Shown: positions 44,813 to 52,073 of the stretch, piece after piece | Layout of the letters: each line of letters starts with the position of its first letter | Position numbering within the stretch: position 1 is the stretch's first letter | Origin: Clostridia bacterium | GTDB lineage: Bacteria; Bacillota_A; Clostridia; Christensenellales; Aristaeellaceae | Assembly: GCA_017481065.1 (NCBI GenBank) | Contig: JAFUPT010000101.1 | Coordinates: forward strand, 1 to 64,000 | Length of the DNA stretch: 64,000 bases | Reading direction: 5' to 3' | Program-made: the position numbers and the translations under genes | The notes under the pieces: generated by a model | The model's input: only the letters and a program-made list of their open reading frames with translations | The model's database searches: none | What the model was told of the DNA's origin: nothing

Positions 44813-45640
44813 ATGGAATTCTTCCAGGAAATCGAAAAAGCGCTCACTAGGCGCTACGGCAAAACCATCTGGCGGCCCTTCATGGCGGCCAACAAGGAAT
44901 ACCAGCTCGTGTGCGATGGCGACCAGATCGCCGTGTGCATCTCCGGCGGCAAGGACAGCATGCTGCTGGCCAAATGCATGCAGGAATTGAAAAAGCGCAG
45001 TCCCCTTCATTTCGGGCTCCGCTTCCTCTGCATGGACCCCGGCTACACCCCGGAGAACCGCCGCCGTATCGAGGAAAACTGCGCCCTGCTGGGCATTCCC
45101 GTGGAATTCTTCGAAACGGATATCTTCGCCGCCATCGACCAGATGGACTGCAGCCCCTGCTATATGTGCGCCAAGATGCGCCGGGGCTACCTCTACCGCC
45201 GCGCCCAGCAGCTCGGCTGCAACAAAATCGCCCTCGGCCATCACTACGACGACGCCGTGGAAACCATCCTCATCAGCCTCATCTACGGCGGCCAGATCCA
45301 GGGCATGCTGCCCAAGCTCAGGAGCGACAATGTGCCCGGCATGCAGCTCATCCGGCCGCTCTACAAGGTACGGGAAGCGCAGATCATCGCCTGGCGGGAT
45401 GAGAATCATCTGCAATTCCTCAATTGCGCATGCAAGGTCACCCAGCGGGGCGAAATCCGCGCCGACGGCAGCTCCGATTCCAAGCGCGCAGAAATGAAAA
45501 ACCTCGTGCGTCACCTCACCACCCTCAACCCGGACGCCGCCAAGAATATCTTCCGCAGCACCCATAATGTAAGCCTCGACAGCATGATACGCTGGAAGCA
45601 CCATGGCGCAGAGCATAGCTTCTTGGAAGATTACGAATAG
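44813..45640 (+). CDS. TtcA/TtuA-family tRNA 2-thiolation protein
   Basis: 275-residue N-type ATP pyrophosphatase. The PP-loop is VCISGGKDSM (about 42-51). A CSPCYMCAKMRRGYLY motif supplies two cysteines for a likely 4Fe-4S cluster, and GHHYDDAVETILISL is typical of TtcA. TtcA thiolates C32 of tRNA; related members act on other positions, so the exact nucleoside is inferred. It is coupled to the MATE gene upstream, an unusual partner, and followed by a strong terminator. Confidence 0.85.
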   Translation: MEFFQEIEKALTRRYGKTIWRPFMAANKEYQLVCDGDQIAVCISGGKDSMLLAKCMQELKKRSPLHFGLRFLCMDPGYTPENRRRIEENCALLGIPVEFFETDIFAAIDQMDCSPCYMCAKMRRGYLYRRAQQLGCNKIALGHHYDDAVETILISLIYGGQIQGMLPKLRSDNVPGMQLIRPLYKVREAQIIAWRDENHLQFLNCACKVTQRGEIRADGSSDSKRAEMKNLVRHLTTLNPDAAKNIFRSTHNVSLDSMIRWKHHGAEHSFLEDYE

Positions 45641-45668
45641 AAAGAGCACCCGATCGGGTGCTCTTTTT
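45641..45668. terminator. Terminator between TtcA-like and second MATE gene
   Basis: AAAGAGCACCC, GATC loop, GGGTGCTCTTT, then TT; symmetric A- and T-tracts allow use from both sides. Confidence 0.9.
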
Positions 45669-46996
45669 CAATAATGATAATCCCTCCGCATGCGAATGAA
45701 GAAATATGCGGTTACGGCAAGCGACATCAGCTCCGCCGCGACAACGGACATCCACACGCCGTCCAGTTGGAAAACCATGGGCAGCAGAAGCACCGCCGCC
45801 ACCTGGAATACCAGCGTGCGCAGGAAGGAAATTGCTGCGGAAACCAGACCGTTGTTCAGCGCCGTAAAGAAGGACGAGCCGAAGATGTTGAAGCCCATCA
45901 CCAGGAAGGACAGGGAATAGATCATGAACGCCCGCCGGGTCATATCCAGGAGTCCGGCGTCATATCCCACAAAAATCTTTGAAAGCGGCAGGGCGAGCAG
46001 CTCAGCAGCCACCGTGAGCGCAATTGCAAACATCGCCACCAGCTTCAGGCTCTTTTGATACATATTCCGCAGTTCGCCATGGTTGCGCGCGCCGAAATGA
46101 TATCCTATGATGGGCGCTGAACCGATGGAATAGCCGATAAAGATGGAAATGAAGATAAAATTCACATACATGATCACGCCGTAAGCCGCCACGCCATCCT
46201 CCCCGGCAAAGCGCATCAGCTGAAAATTGTAGAGCATGTTCACCAGCGACATGGAAATGTTGGTCATCATCTCCGAGGAGCCATTGGTACAGGTCTTGAG
46301 AAGCGCCCCACCATCAAAACCGCAGCGGCCCAGGCGCAGGAGGCTTTGATTGGGCGTGGCGAAATAAATGAGCGGCACCAGACCGCCCACCACCTGGCTC
46401 AGGAAAGTGGCCGCAGCTGCGCCCGCCAGTCCCCAGCGGAACACCGCAACAAACAGCGCATCCAGCACAATATTCGTGCAGCCCGCCGCCACTGTGACAG
46501 CAAGGCCCAGCCGGGGCTTTTCGGCGGTAACCAGAAAACTCTGGAAGGTATTCTGCAGCATGAAGAAGGTGAGCGCCGGCATGATGATACCGCCGTACTC
46601 CATGCAATATTCAAGCATCTCCCCCTCCGCGCCCAGCAGCCGCGCCACGGGCCGCAGGAAGATAAGGCCGAGAACAGTAAAGAAAATACCTGCCGCAATG
46701 GTGATGTAAATCAGCATGGAAAAGAGGCGGTTTGCCCGCTTCCGGTCTCCCTCTCCGAGGGTCATGGCCACGAGAGCGCTGCCACCGGTGCCGATCATGA
46801 AGCCGATGGCGCTGAAGATCATCAAAAAGGGCATAATCAGGTTCAGCGCTGCAAAGGGAGTCTTGCCCACATAATTGGATACGAAAATACCATCCACCAC
46901 GCCGTAAATCGAGGTAAAAATCATCATGATGATCGAAGGCATGGTGAATCGGATCAGCTTTTTATAGGTAAAGTGGTCGGAAAGCTGGATTTTCAT
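45668..46996 (-). CDS. MATE-family efflux transporter (second copy)
   Basis: 442-residue MATE antiporter, divergent in sequence from the copy at 43425. It begins KLIRFTMPSIIMMIFTSIYG with VVDGIFVSNYVG and has FLMIGTGGSALVAMTLGEGD-like residues (split: MIGTGGSALVAM). The ATG at 46996 has AGGAGG 5 nt upstream; a farther ATG at 47011 overlaps the marR stop. It is transcribed behind a MarR regulator that begins the unit, so it is a likely regulated drug or metabolite pump. Confidence 0.93.
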   Translation of the reverse strand: MKIQLSDHFTYKKLIRFTMPSIIMMIFTSIYGVVDGIFVSNYVGKTPFAALNLIMPFLMIFSAIGFMIGTGGSALVAMTLGEGDRKRANRLFSMLIYITIAAGIFFTVLGLIFLRPVARLLGAEGEMLEYCMEYGGIIMPALTFFMLQNTFQSFLVTAEKPRLGLAVTVAAGCTNIVLDALFVAVFRWGLAGAAAATFLSQVVGGLVPLIYFATPNQSLLRLGRCGFDGGALLKTCTNGSSEMMTNISMSLVNMLYNFQLMRFAGEDGVAAYGVIMYVNFIFISIFIGYSIGSAPIIGYHFGARNHGELRNMYQKSLKLVAMFAIALTVAAELLALPLSKIFVGYDAGLLDMTRRAFMIYSLSFLVMGFNIFGSSFFTALNNGLVSAAISFLRTLVFQVAAVLLLPMVFQLDGVWMSVVAAELMSLAVTAYFFIRMRRDYHY

Positions 46997-47010
46997 GGAT
47001 TCCTCCTGCA

Positions 47011-47436
47011 TTAAAGGGATTTATACTTGCGTTCCATATCCGCACGATAGCGCTCCATCAGTTCCAGATGCATCCGCCTGTCCGCATCAGGCCATCCATC
47101 CAAAACTTCTTCCTCCGCGCGAATGATGGGCTCCACATGTTCCCGCACATATTTTTCACCGGTTTCGGTGAGACGCACATAGCAGTTCCTGCCCCTGCCG
47201 CGTTCCAGGAGAACGATATTCTGCCGCTCCAACTTGCGGATGGCGGAATTCACCGTCTGCTTGCTCAGCCCGTTGCAGCGCGCAATTTCGCTCAGGCAGC
47301 ACCTCTCCCCGGATGTACACACCGTGTAGAGAATGGCCAACACACTATCCGACATGCCCATCTTTGCCGCGAAATCATGGTAAATCCCCATGGTGCCATT
47401 CATGATCTGTATCAGTTTATTCAGGCTTTGATTCAT
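47011..47436 (-). CDS. MarR-family transcriptional regulator
   Basis: 141-residue winged-helix dimeric regulator: LSEIARCNGLSKQTVNSAIR is the recognition region and LERGRGRNCYVRLTETGEK the wing. MarR proteins usually repress their own operon until a ligand binds. The ATG at 47436 has GGAG 10 nt upstream; a TTG two codons earlier is less likely. It directly precedes the MATE gene and has a promoter embedded in a 15-bp inverted repeat. Confidence 0.92.
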   Translation of the reverse strand: MNQSLNKLIQIMNGTMGIYHDFAAKMGMSDSVLAILYTVCTSGERCCLSEIARCNGLSKQTVNSAIRKLERQNIVLLERGRGRNCYVRLTETGEKYVREHVEPIIRAEEEVLDGWPDADRRMHLELMERYRADMERKYKSL

Positions 47437-47457
47437 TTTCAATTATCTCCCGCAAAA

Positions 47458-47507
47458 CGCAAGTCCGAAATCATACTCATGTAGTATAGTACGATTTCGG
47501 ACTTGCG
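47458..47507. promoter_or_regulatory. 15-bp inverted repeat over the marR promoter; may also terminate the upstream transcript
   Basis: CGCAAGTCCGAAATC (47458-47472) and its exact complement (47493-47507), 20 bp apart, with a smaller ATACT/AGTAT pair inside. One arm lies between -35 and -10 and the other just past the start site, as expected of an autoregulatory operator. In transcripts from the alarmone gene upstream it folds as a hairpin followed by TTTT. Confidence 0.65.
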
Positions 47508-47511
47508 TCAA
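47483..47511 (-). promoter_or_regulatory. marR-MATE promoter
   Basis: Minus strand TTGACG, 17 nt, TATACT, lying inside the inverted repeat. Confidence 0.8.
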
Positions 47512-47532
47512 TGATATATTCGGTTAAACGGT

Positions 47533-48249
47533 TCACTGCTGCACCAGATGCGGCGGCGGGTCCTCGTGGTCGCCCTCATCCATATCGTTTACCTGCTGGA
47601 GCGCCTTGAAGATTTCCTGCATCTTATAATCCGTTTCGGTGATCACATCTGCGCACTCCCGCAGTTGGTCCACAATCTGCTGGGAAACTTCCTCGGTATT
47701 CTTGTAGCGGATGCCATGCTCAAGGGTTGCCCAGAAGTCCATTGCGACGGTGCGGATTTGTATCTCCACCGGGGCATAGAGCTTGCCCTGGGACATATAT
47801 ACCGGCACATCCACCACGATGTGCAGGCTGCGGTAGCCATTGGGCTTGGGATTCTTGATGTAATTCTTCTCGAGGATCAGGGAAATATCATCCTGCGCCA
47901 GCAAAAGATCGGCGATGCGGTAGATATCATCCACATATCGGCAAACCACGCGCACACCAGCGATATCGTGCAGGTGCTTCTTTGCGCTGATGATGGAAAC
48001 CGGCGCGCCCGTGCTGCGCAGCTTTTTGATGATGCTCGACAGGGATTTCACCCGCGTTTCGATGTGATGGATGGGATTGTGCCGGTTCCGGTAGGAAAAT
48101 TCGCTGTCGAGGGTCTGGAGCCGCGCATCGATTTCCCGGATCGCCGCCGCATACACGCCGCGAATCTGGTTGTAATCCTTTCGCATGGCTTCCAGGGAAT
48201 TTTCAAAAGGATCCAATTCCGCGAAGCGCTTATCGTTTACCATTTCCAT
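47533..48249 (-). CDS. Small alarmone synthetase (GTP pyrophosphokinase, RelQ/YjbM-like)
   Basis: 238-residue single-domain (p)ppGpp synthetase. It has HDIAGVRVVCRYVDDIYRIA, KPNGYRSLHIVV and PVEIQIRTVAMDFWATLEH, the synthetase signatures, without the hydrolase, TGS and ACT domains of long RSH proteins. A tail rich in Asp, Glu and Pro ends it. It makes pppGpp/ppGpp under stress rather than by ribosome sensing. The start at 48249 (GGAG 10 nt upstream) lies inside the end of the CBS gene, a 20-bp overlap that suggests coupled translation. Confidence 0.9.
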   Translation of the reverse strand: MEMVNDKRFAELDPFENSLEAMRKDYNQIRGVYAAAIREIDARLQTLDSEFSYRNRHNPIHHIETRVKSLSSIIKKLRSTGAPVSIISAKKHLHDIAGVRVVCRYVDDIYRIADLLLAQDDISLILEKNYIKNPKPNGYRSLHIVVDVPVYMSQGKLYAPVEIQIRTVAMDFWATLEHGIRYKNTEEVSQQIVDQLRECADVITETDYKMQEIFKALQQVNDMDEGDHEDPPPHLVQQ

Positions 48250-48985
48250 GTTCGGCAGTCTCCTTAATCGATGGGCTTTCATCGCTGAGCACATCCCACG
48301 GCGTCAGCATGCATAGAAGCGGCTCCTCCGGCGCGCCCGTTTTGGTAACGAATACCGCGCTGAGCCGGCTGTTTTTTCGGGTAAATTTTTCAAAGGCATT
48401 GCGAACGCTCACAATCGAAGCATCCTCCGGCACAAACATGTACCTGTCTCCCGCCAGGCGGTCGAGGCGTATCTTCTCTCCCAACGCGGCGATCTTCGTC
48501 TCGCTGTTCACGCTGTCCGGGCCATTTTCCGCCATGTAGTCAAACAGGCTCTTCACGCTGAACACGGCCACAATGCCGCCCCGCTCCTCCACAGGAACGT
48601 GGGAATAGCCGTTTTTCTGCATGTTCCGCATCACATGAATCACCCGGTCGTTCATATGCGCGCTGAAGATATCCTTCGCAGGCGTGCCGAATTCGCAGGC
48701 AAGCCTGGGCCTGCGCACATAGGAAATGATTTCCTCCAGGCGGTCCACCGTCTCTTGAGACGGCTCCACCACAGGCGCACCGCTTGTCCCTGCGTTGTGG
48801 CTCAGGATGTTGCGAATTTCACGCATCAAATCCAAATCCACCCGCACGGGCTCGGAATCCGCATCGCGGATATATTCGATCACCACGCTGGAGGAGGAAA
48901 CCTTCTTCCCCTCATACCGCTTTTCCAGCAGGTTTTCCAGCACACGGTATTTTTGCAGGAACAATTCCGATCTCACTTTTATCAA
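48230..48985 (-). CDS. HEPN-like/CBS-pair protein of unknown function
   Basis: 251 residues from a TTG start at 48985 that overlaps the dnaB stop (TTGA) with AAGGAGG 4 nt upstream. The N-terminal part (about 1-95) is helical and contains REIRNILSHNAG, an R-x4-H pattern (Arg58, His63) like that of HEPN domains. A CBS pair follows (about 98-245): HVMRNMQKNGYSHVPVEERG and LLCMLTPWDVL. CBS pairs bind adenosyl nucleotides and might also sense alarmones. The gene lies between dnaB and a small alarmone synthetase. I recognise related clostridial proteins but no established function. Confidence 0.75.
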   Translation of the reverse strand: MIKVRSELFLQKYRVLENLLEKRYEGKKVSSSSVVIEYIRDADSEPVRVDLDLMREIRNILSHNAGTSGAPVVEPSQETVDRLEEIISYVRRPRLACEFGTPAKDIFSAHMNDRVIHVMRNMQKNGYSHVPVEERGGIVAVFSVKSLFDYMAENGPDSVNSETKIAALGEKIRLDRLAGDRYMFVPEDASIVSVRNAFEKFTRKNSRLSAVFVTKTGAPEEPLLCMLTPWDVLSDESPSIKETAEHGNGKR

Positions 48986-50355
48986 CGGGCCTCCTTGGCC
49001 TGCGGGGAAAGATCCATAAACCAGGTGTATTCGCCCTTCCATCCCAGCTTCACAGTTCCCAGGGAACCGTTTCTCTGCTTGGCGATGATCAGCTCAGCGA
49101 TGTTCTTCTCCGCTGTATCAGGATTGTAATAATCCTCGCGATGCACGAACATAACCACGTCCGCGTCCTGCTCAATCGCGCCGGATTCACGGATATCTGA
49201 GAGCATCGGCCGGTGGTTGGAGCGGCCTGCGGGCGCGCGGGAGAGCTGCTGCAGCGCGATTACCGGCACACCCAGCTCAATAGCAAGGGCCTTGAGCGCG
49301 CGGGAAATCTGCGCAACTTCCTCCTGGCGGCTGCCGAAGCTGCCGGAAGCGCTCATCAGGGAGAGGTAGTCGATCATGATGATATCGAGGCCATGCTCCA
49401 GCTGCAATCTTCTCGCCTTGGAGCGTACCTGGGACACCGTGATGCCCGGCGTGGCGTCCACGAAGATGGAGGCCGGGCCGATGGAGATCATCGCGTCGCA
49501 GAGCTTGCCCCATTCGTCGTCTTCAATCTGGCCGCGTCGCACGCGCTGCATATCCACGCGGGCCTCGGTGCACAGCATGCGCATCGCCAGCTGCTCGGCA
49601 GGCATCTCCAGGGAGAATACCGCCGCCTTCTTGCCGGTGCGGATGGCCGCGTTTTCGATGAAGTTCATGCCGATACTGGTTTTGCCCATGGCCGGGCGGC
49701 CCGCGACGAGGATCATCTCGCCGGGATGGAAGCCGGTCAGTAGCTCGTCCAGCTCCGTATAGCCGGATTCCACGCCGTCTACCTTGCCGTGGTTCTTCAC
49801 CAGCAATTCGATCTTTTCAAAGGTTTTGAGCAGCACCGGCTGAATGGGCTGCAGCTCCTCGCCGCCCTTGCGCATGGTGATATCGTAAATCTGCTTTTCC
49901 GCTTCCTCCAGTATCTCCTGGGTCTCGCGGTCGCCCGCGTAGCAGGCCTGCAAAATGTGCTCGGAAGCGGCGATCAGCTTGCGCAGCGTGGATTTTTCAT
50001 CCACGATCTGGATGTATGCCCGGGCATTCACCGCAGAAGGCACGCTCCTGCTCAGTTCGATCAGGTAAGCTGCGCCGCCCACGCTGTCCAGCTTGCCCCG
50101 GCGGGTGAGCTCATCGTCAAGGGTGACGAGGTCGATGGGCCGCGCCGCAGTGGCGATGGTCTGCATCGCGGCGTAAATTTCCCGGTTGGCAGGATCATAA
50201 AAATCGCCGGGCTGCAGCGTTTCAATGGCAAGCAAAGCGGCCTCGCGCGAGCGAAGCATTGCACCCAATACGCTGCGTTCCGACTCCGGGTGGCAGGGCA
50301 CATTCTGGCTTCCTGCCTGCGGGGCGCCTGCGGCGATATATCCTTCCATTTCCAT
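48982..50355 (-). CDS. dnaB: Replicative DNA helicase
   Basis: Hexameric fork helicase (DnaC in Bacillus naming), 457 residues. The N-terminal domain has the family start PESERSVLGAMLRS, and the RecA-like motor has the Walker A GRPAMGKTS at 219-227, IIMIDYLSLM (Walker B) and LSRAPAGRSNHRPMLSDIRE with LQQLSR. GGAGG is 3 nt before the first ATG and 9 nt before an ATG two codons in, so the start may be 50349. It follows rplI by 30 bp. Confidence 0.96.
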   Translation of the reverse strand: MEMEGYIAAGAPQAGSQNVPCHPESERSVLGAMLRSREAALLAIETLQPGDFYDPANREIYAAMQTIATAARPIDLVTLDDELTRRGKLDSVGGAAYLIELSRSVPSAVNARAYIQIVDEKSTLRKLIAASEHILQACYAGDRETQEILEEAEKQIYDITMRKGGEELQPIQPVLLKTFEKIELLVKNHGKVDGVESGYTELDELLTGFHPGEMILVAGRPAMGKTSIGMNFIENAAIRTGKKAAVFSLEMPAEQLAMRMLCTEARVDMQRVRRGQIEDDEWGKLCDAMISIGPASIFVDATPGITVSQVRSKARRLQLEHGLDIIMIDYLSLMSASGSFGSRQEEVAQISRALKALAIELGVPVIALQQLSRAPAGRSNHRPMLSDIRESGAIEQDADVVMFVHREDYYNPDTAEKNIAELIIAKQRNGSLGTVKLGWKGEYTWFMDLSPQAKEAR

Positions 50356-50385
50356 TTTCCTCCGCTGTATGTAGCTTATAATTTC

Positions 50386-50838
50386 TTACTTGGCAGCGAT
50401 CTTCACATTCACGATCAGCCGGGTGGAAATGCCCGCCATCAGCTTCAAATTGAAGAAATGCTGGCCGGCGTTCTTGATGGGCTCTTCAACTTCGATCTTG
50501 CGCTTGTCCACATCAATCTTCAGCTGTTCCTTCATGGCGGAGGCGATCTGGTCGTTGGTCACGGAACCATAAATCTTGCCGTTTTCGCCGCCGCGCACGC
50601 TCAGCTGCACAACCTTGCCCTTCAAATCGCGGGCCATCTTTTCAGCCTCAGCGCGCTTCACCTCTTCGCGGTGCTTGTCCGCGCTCTTGGCAGTGGCCAC
50701 AGAATTCAGCGCCTCGGCAGTGGCCTCGCGGGCCAGCTTGCGGGGCAGCAGGAAATTGCGCGCATAACCATCCGAAATTTCAAGAACCTGATCCTTTTTG
50801 CCGGTACCCTTAATGTCCTGAAGCAGAATAACCTTCAT
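50386..50838 (-). CDS. rplI: 50S ribosomal protein L9
   Basis: 150 residues. The N-terminal rRNA-binding domain has [22 protein letters not shown] and [10 protein letters not shown], followed by the long connecting helix and a C-terminal domain with [12 protein letters not shown]. Written in pieces, [16 protein letters not shown] and [17 protein letters not shown] are diagnostic. It lies between a DUF2232 gene and dnaB. Confidence 0.97.
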   Translation of the reverse strand: MKVILLQDIKGTGKKDQVLEISDGYARNFLLPRKLAREATAEALNSVATAKSADKHREEVKRAEAEKMARDLKGKVVQLSVRGGENGKIYGSVTNDQIASAMKEQLKIDVDKRKIEVEEPIKNAGQHFFNLKLMAGISTRLIVNVKIAAK

Positions 50839-50859
50839 TGCTTTATCCTCCCAAATATC

Positions 50860-51906
50860 TTATTCGTCCCAATCGTCGGAACCGTCGTTGTCCTTATTTT
50901 TCCTCTCCTCGGCATACTGCCGCATGGCGCCCCTGCTGCCCATCAGTGCGGATGCGCAGCCGTAAATCGCCAGATAGAGGGATGCGCCGAAAGCGGCGAT
51001 GGCTGCCATCACCATCAAAACCGCGATCTTTGCGCCGTGGCGCTGCAGCGCGCCATCCATCCTGCGGGATACGGAAGCAAGCGCCTGAATGCAGAAAACC
51101 CAGGAAACCAGCGTCAGCACCGTGTAAAACACGGCCCTTCCAAGCTGCGTCAGCTGCATCAATACCAGGCTCGCCAACAGCATCACCAGCAGGCCCACGC
51201 TCGTGGAAGACGGCAGATACCAACTGCTCGGCGGCACATAACTGCCCGGCTTTGCAGCGCCCGCCTTTGCACGCGCGCGGTTGAGCAGGGTGATGCAGGA
51301 GAGCGCCGTAATGAGCGTTCCAGAAAACAGCTGCCCCGGAAGGGTAACCGCCAGGCTGGAAGAAATCTGGGCAAACAGGCTGTCCATCATGGAAAGGAAT
51401 TCCGCAGATGTGGCAGGCATGCCCGGATAGGACGCCAGATAGACCTCCATCTGCTCCACAGGCAGCGCATGCATCATCTGCTGCAGGCCGCCGAGGGCGC
51501 TGCCGACCAGATCGCCGCCGTAATTCCAATACAGCGCCAGCACGGAAAGCACCATGCCAAGGCCAAAGCTCATAAGCGCATGCCGCAGCTGTTCAAAGAA
51601 CGGCCGGTCCGTGCCCTGCAGCAGCACAAACATCGGCTGGATCGCCATCAAAAATACCACCCACATAAATACCGGGCCAACCATATAACCGAAGGCCAGC
51701 ATCTGCAAAACCGCCGATACGATGGCAGCCGCCTTGCCCGCCCATGCATAAACCGCCACAAGGCCGATGGAAGGCAGCATCACCAGGGGCAGGGATGCAA
51801 AGAGCTGCGTCAACGTCAAAAACGGACACACAATCGCCAGACCCGCGCCGAGCAGGCAGCCCGCCGCCAGCCTCTTTCCATTCACCTGCAAGCGTTTCTG
51901 ATCCAA
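50860..51906 (-). CDS. DUF2232 (YybS-like) membrane protein
   Basis: 348-residue protein with about eight hydrophobic helices and a highly charged tail rich in Asp and Lys. Size, topology and location before rplI-dnaB match YybS. Function is unknown. I chose a TTG start at 51906 with GGAGGT 5 nt upstream; no ATG is better placed. In most Firmicutes a gdpP (c-di-AMP phosphodiesterase) gene separates yybS from rplI; here rplI follows after 21 bp and gdpP is absent. Confidence 0.8.
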   Translation of the reverse strand: MDQKRLQVNGKRLAAGCLLGAGLAIVCPFLTLTQLFASLPLVMLPSIGLVAVYAWAGKAAAIVSAVLQMLAFGYMVGPVFMWVVFLMAIQPMFVLLQGTDRPFFEQLRHALMSFGLGMVLSVLALYWNYGGDLVGSALGGLQQMMHALPVEQMEVYLASYPGMPATSAEFLSMMDSLFAQISSSLAVTLPGQLFSGTLITALSCITLLNRARAKAGAAKPGSYVPPSSWYLPSSTSVGLLVMLLASLVLMQLTQLGRAVFYTVLTLVSWVFCIQALASVSRRMDGALQRHGAKIAVLMVMAAIAAFGASLYLAIYGCASALMGSRGAMRQYAEERKNKDNDGSDDWDE

Positions 51907-51939
51907 ACCGAGACCTCCAGCACAATATAATCCAAGATT

Positions 51940-51968
51940 ATTATAGCATTTTCCAAACTGGCTTTCAA
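51940..51968 (-). promoter_or_regulatory. Promoter of DUF2232-rplI-dnaB unit
   Basis: Minus strand TTGAAA, 17 nt, TATAAT, about 34 nt before the TTG start. Confidence 0.82.
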
Positions 51969-51971
51969 TAT

Positions 51972-52010
51972 GAAAAAGCGGCGGAAACATCGAAAAACGA
52001 AGTTTCCGCC
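51972..52010 (-). terminator. Terminator of the XRE-repeat gene
   Basis: GGCGGAAAC (52010-52002) pairs with GTTTCCGCC (51988-51980) on the minus strand around a 13-base loop, followed by GCTTTTTC. It adjoins the next promoter. Confidence 0.85.
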
Positions 52011-52073
52011 GAAGTCATTTTGCTGAATTTTCCTTTGATGCTGAATCTTGCCCGGCAGGAAAGCCCGCAAGAA

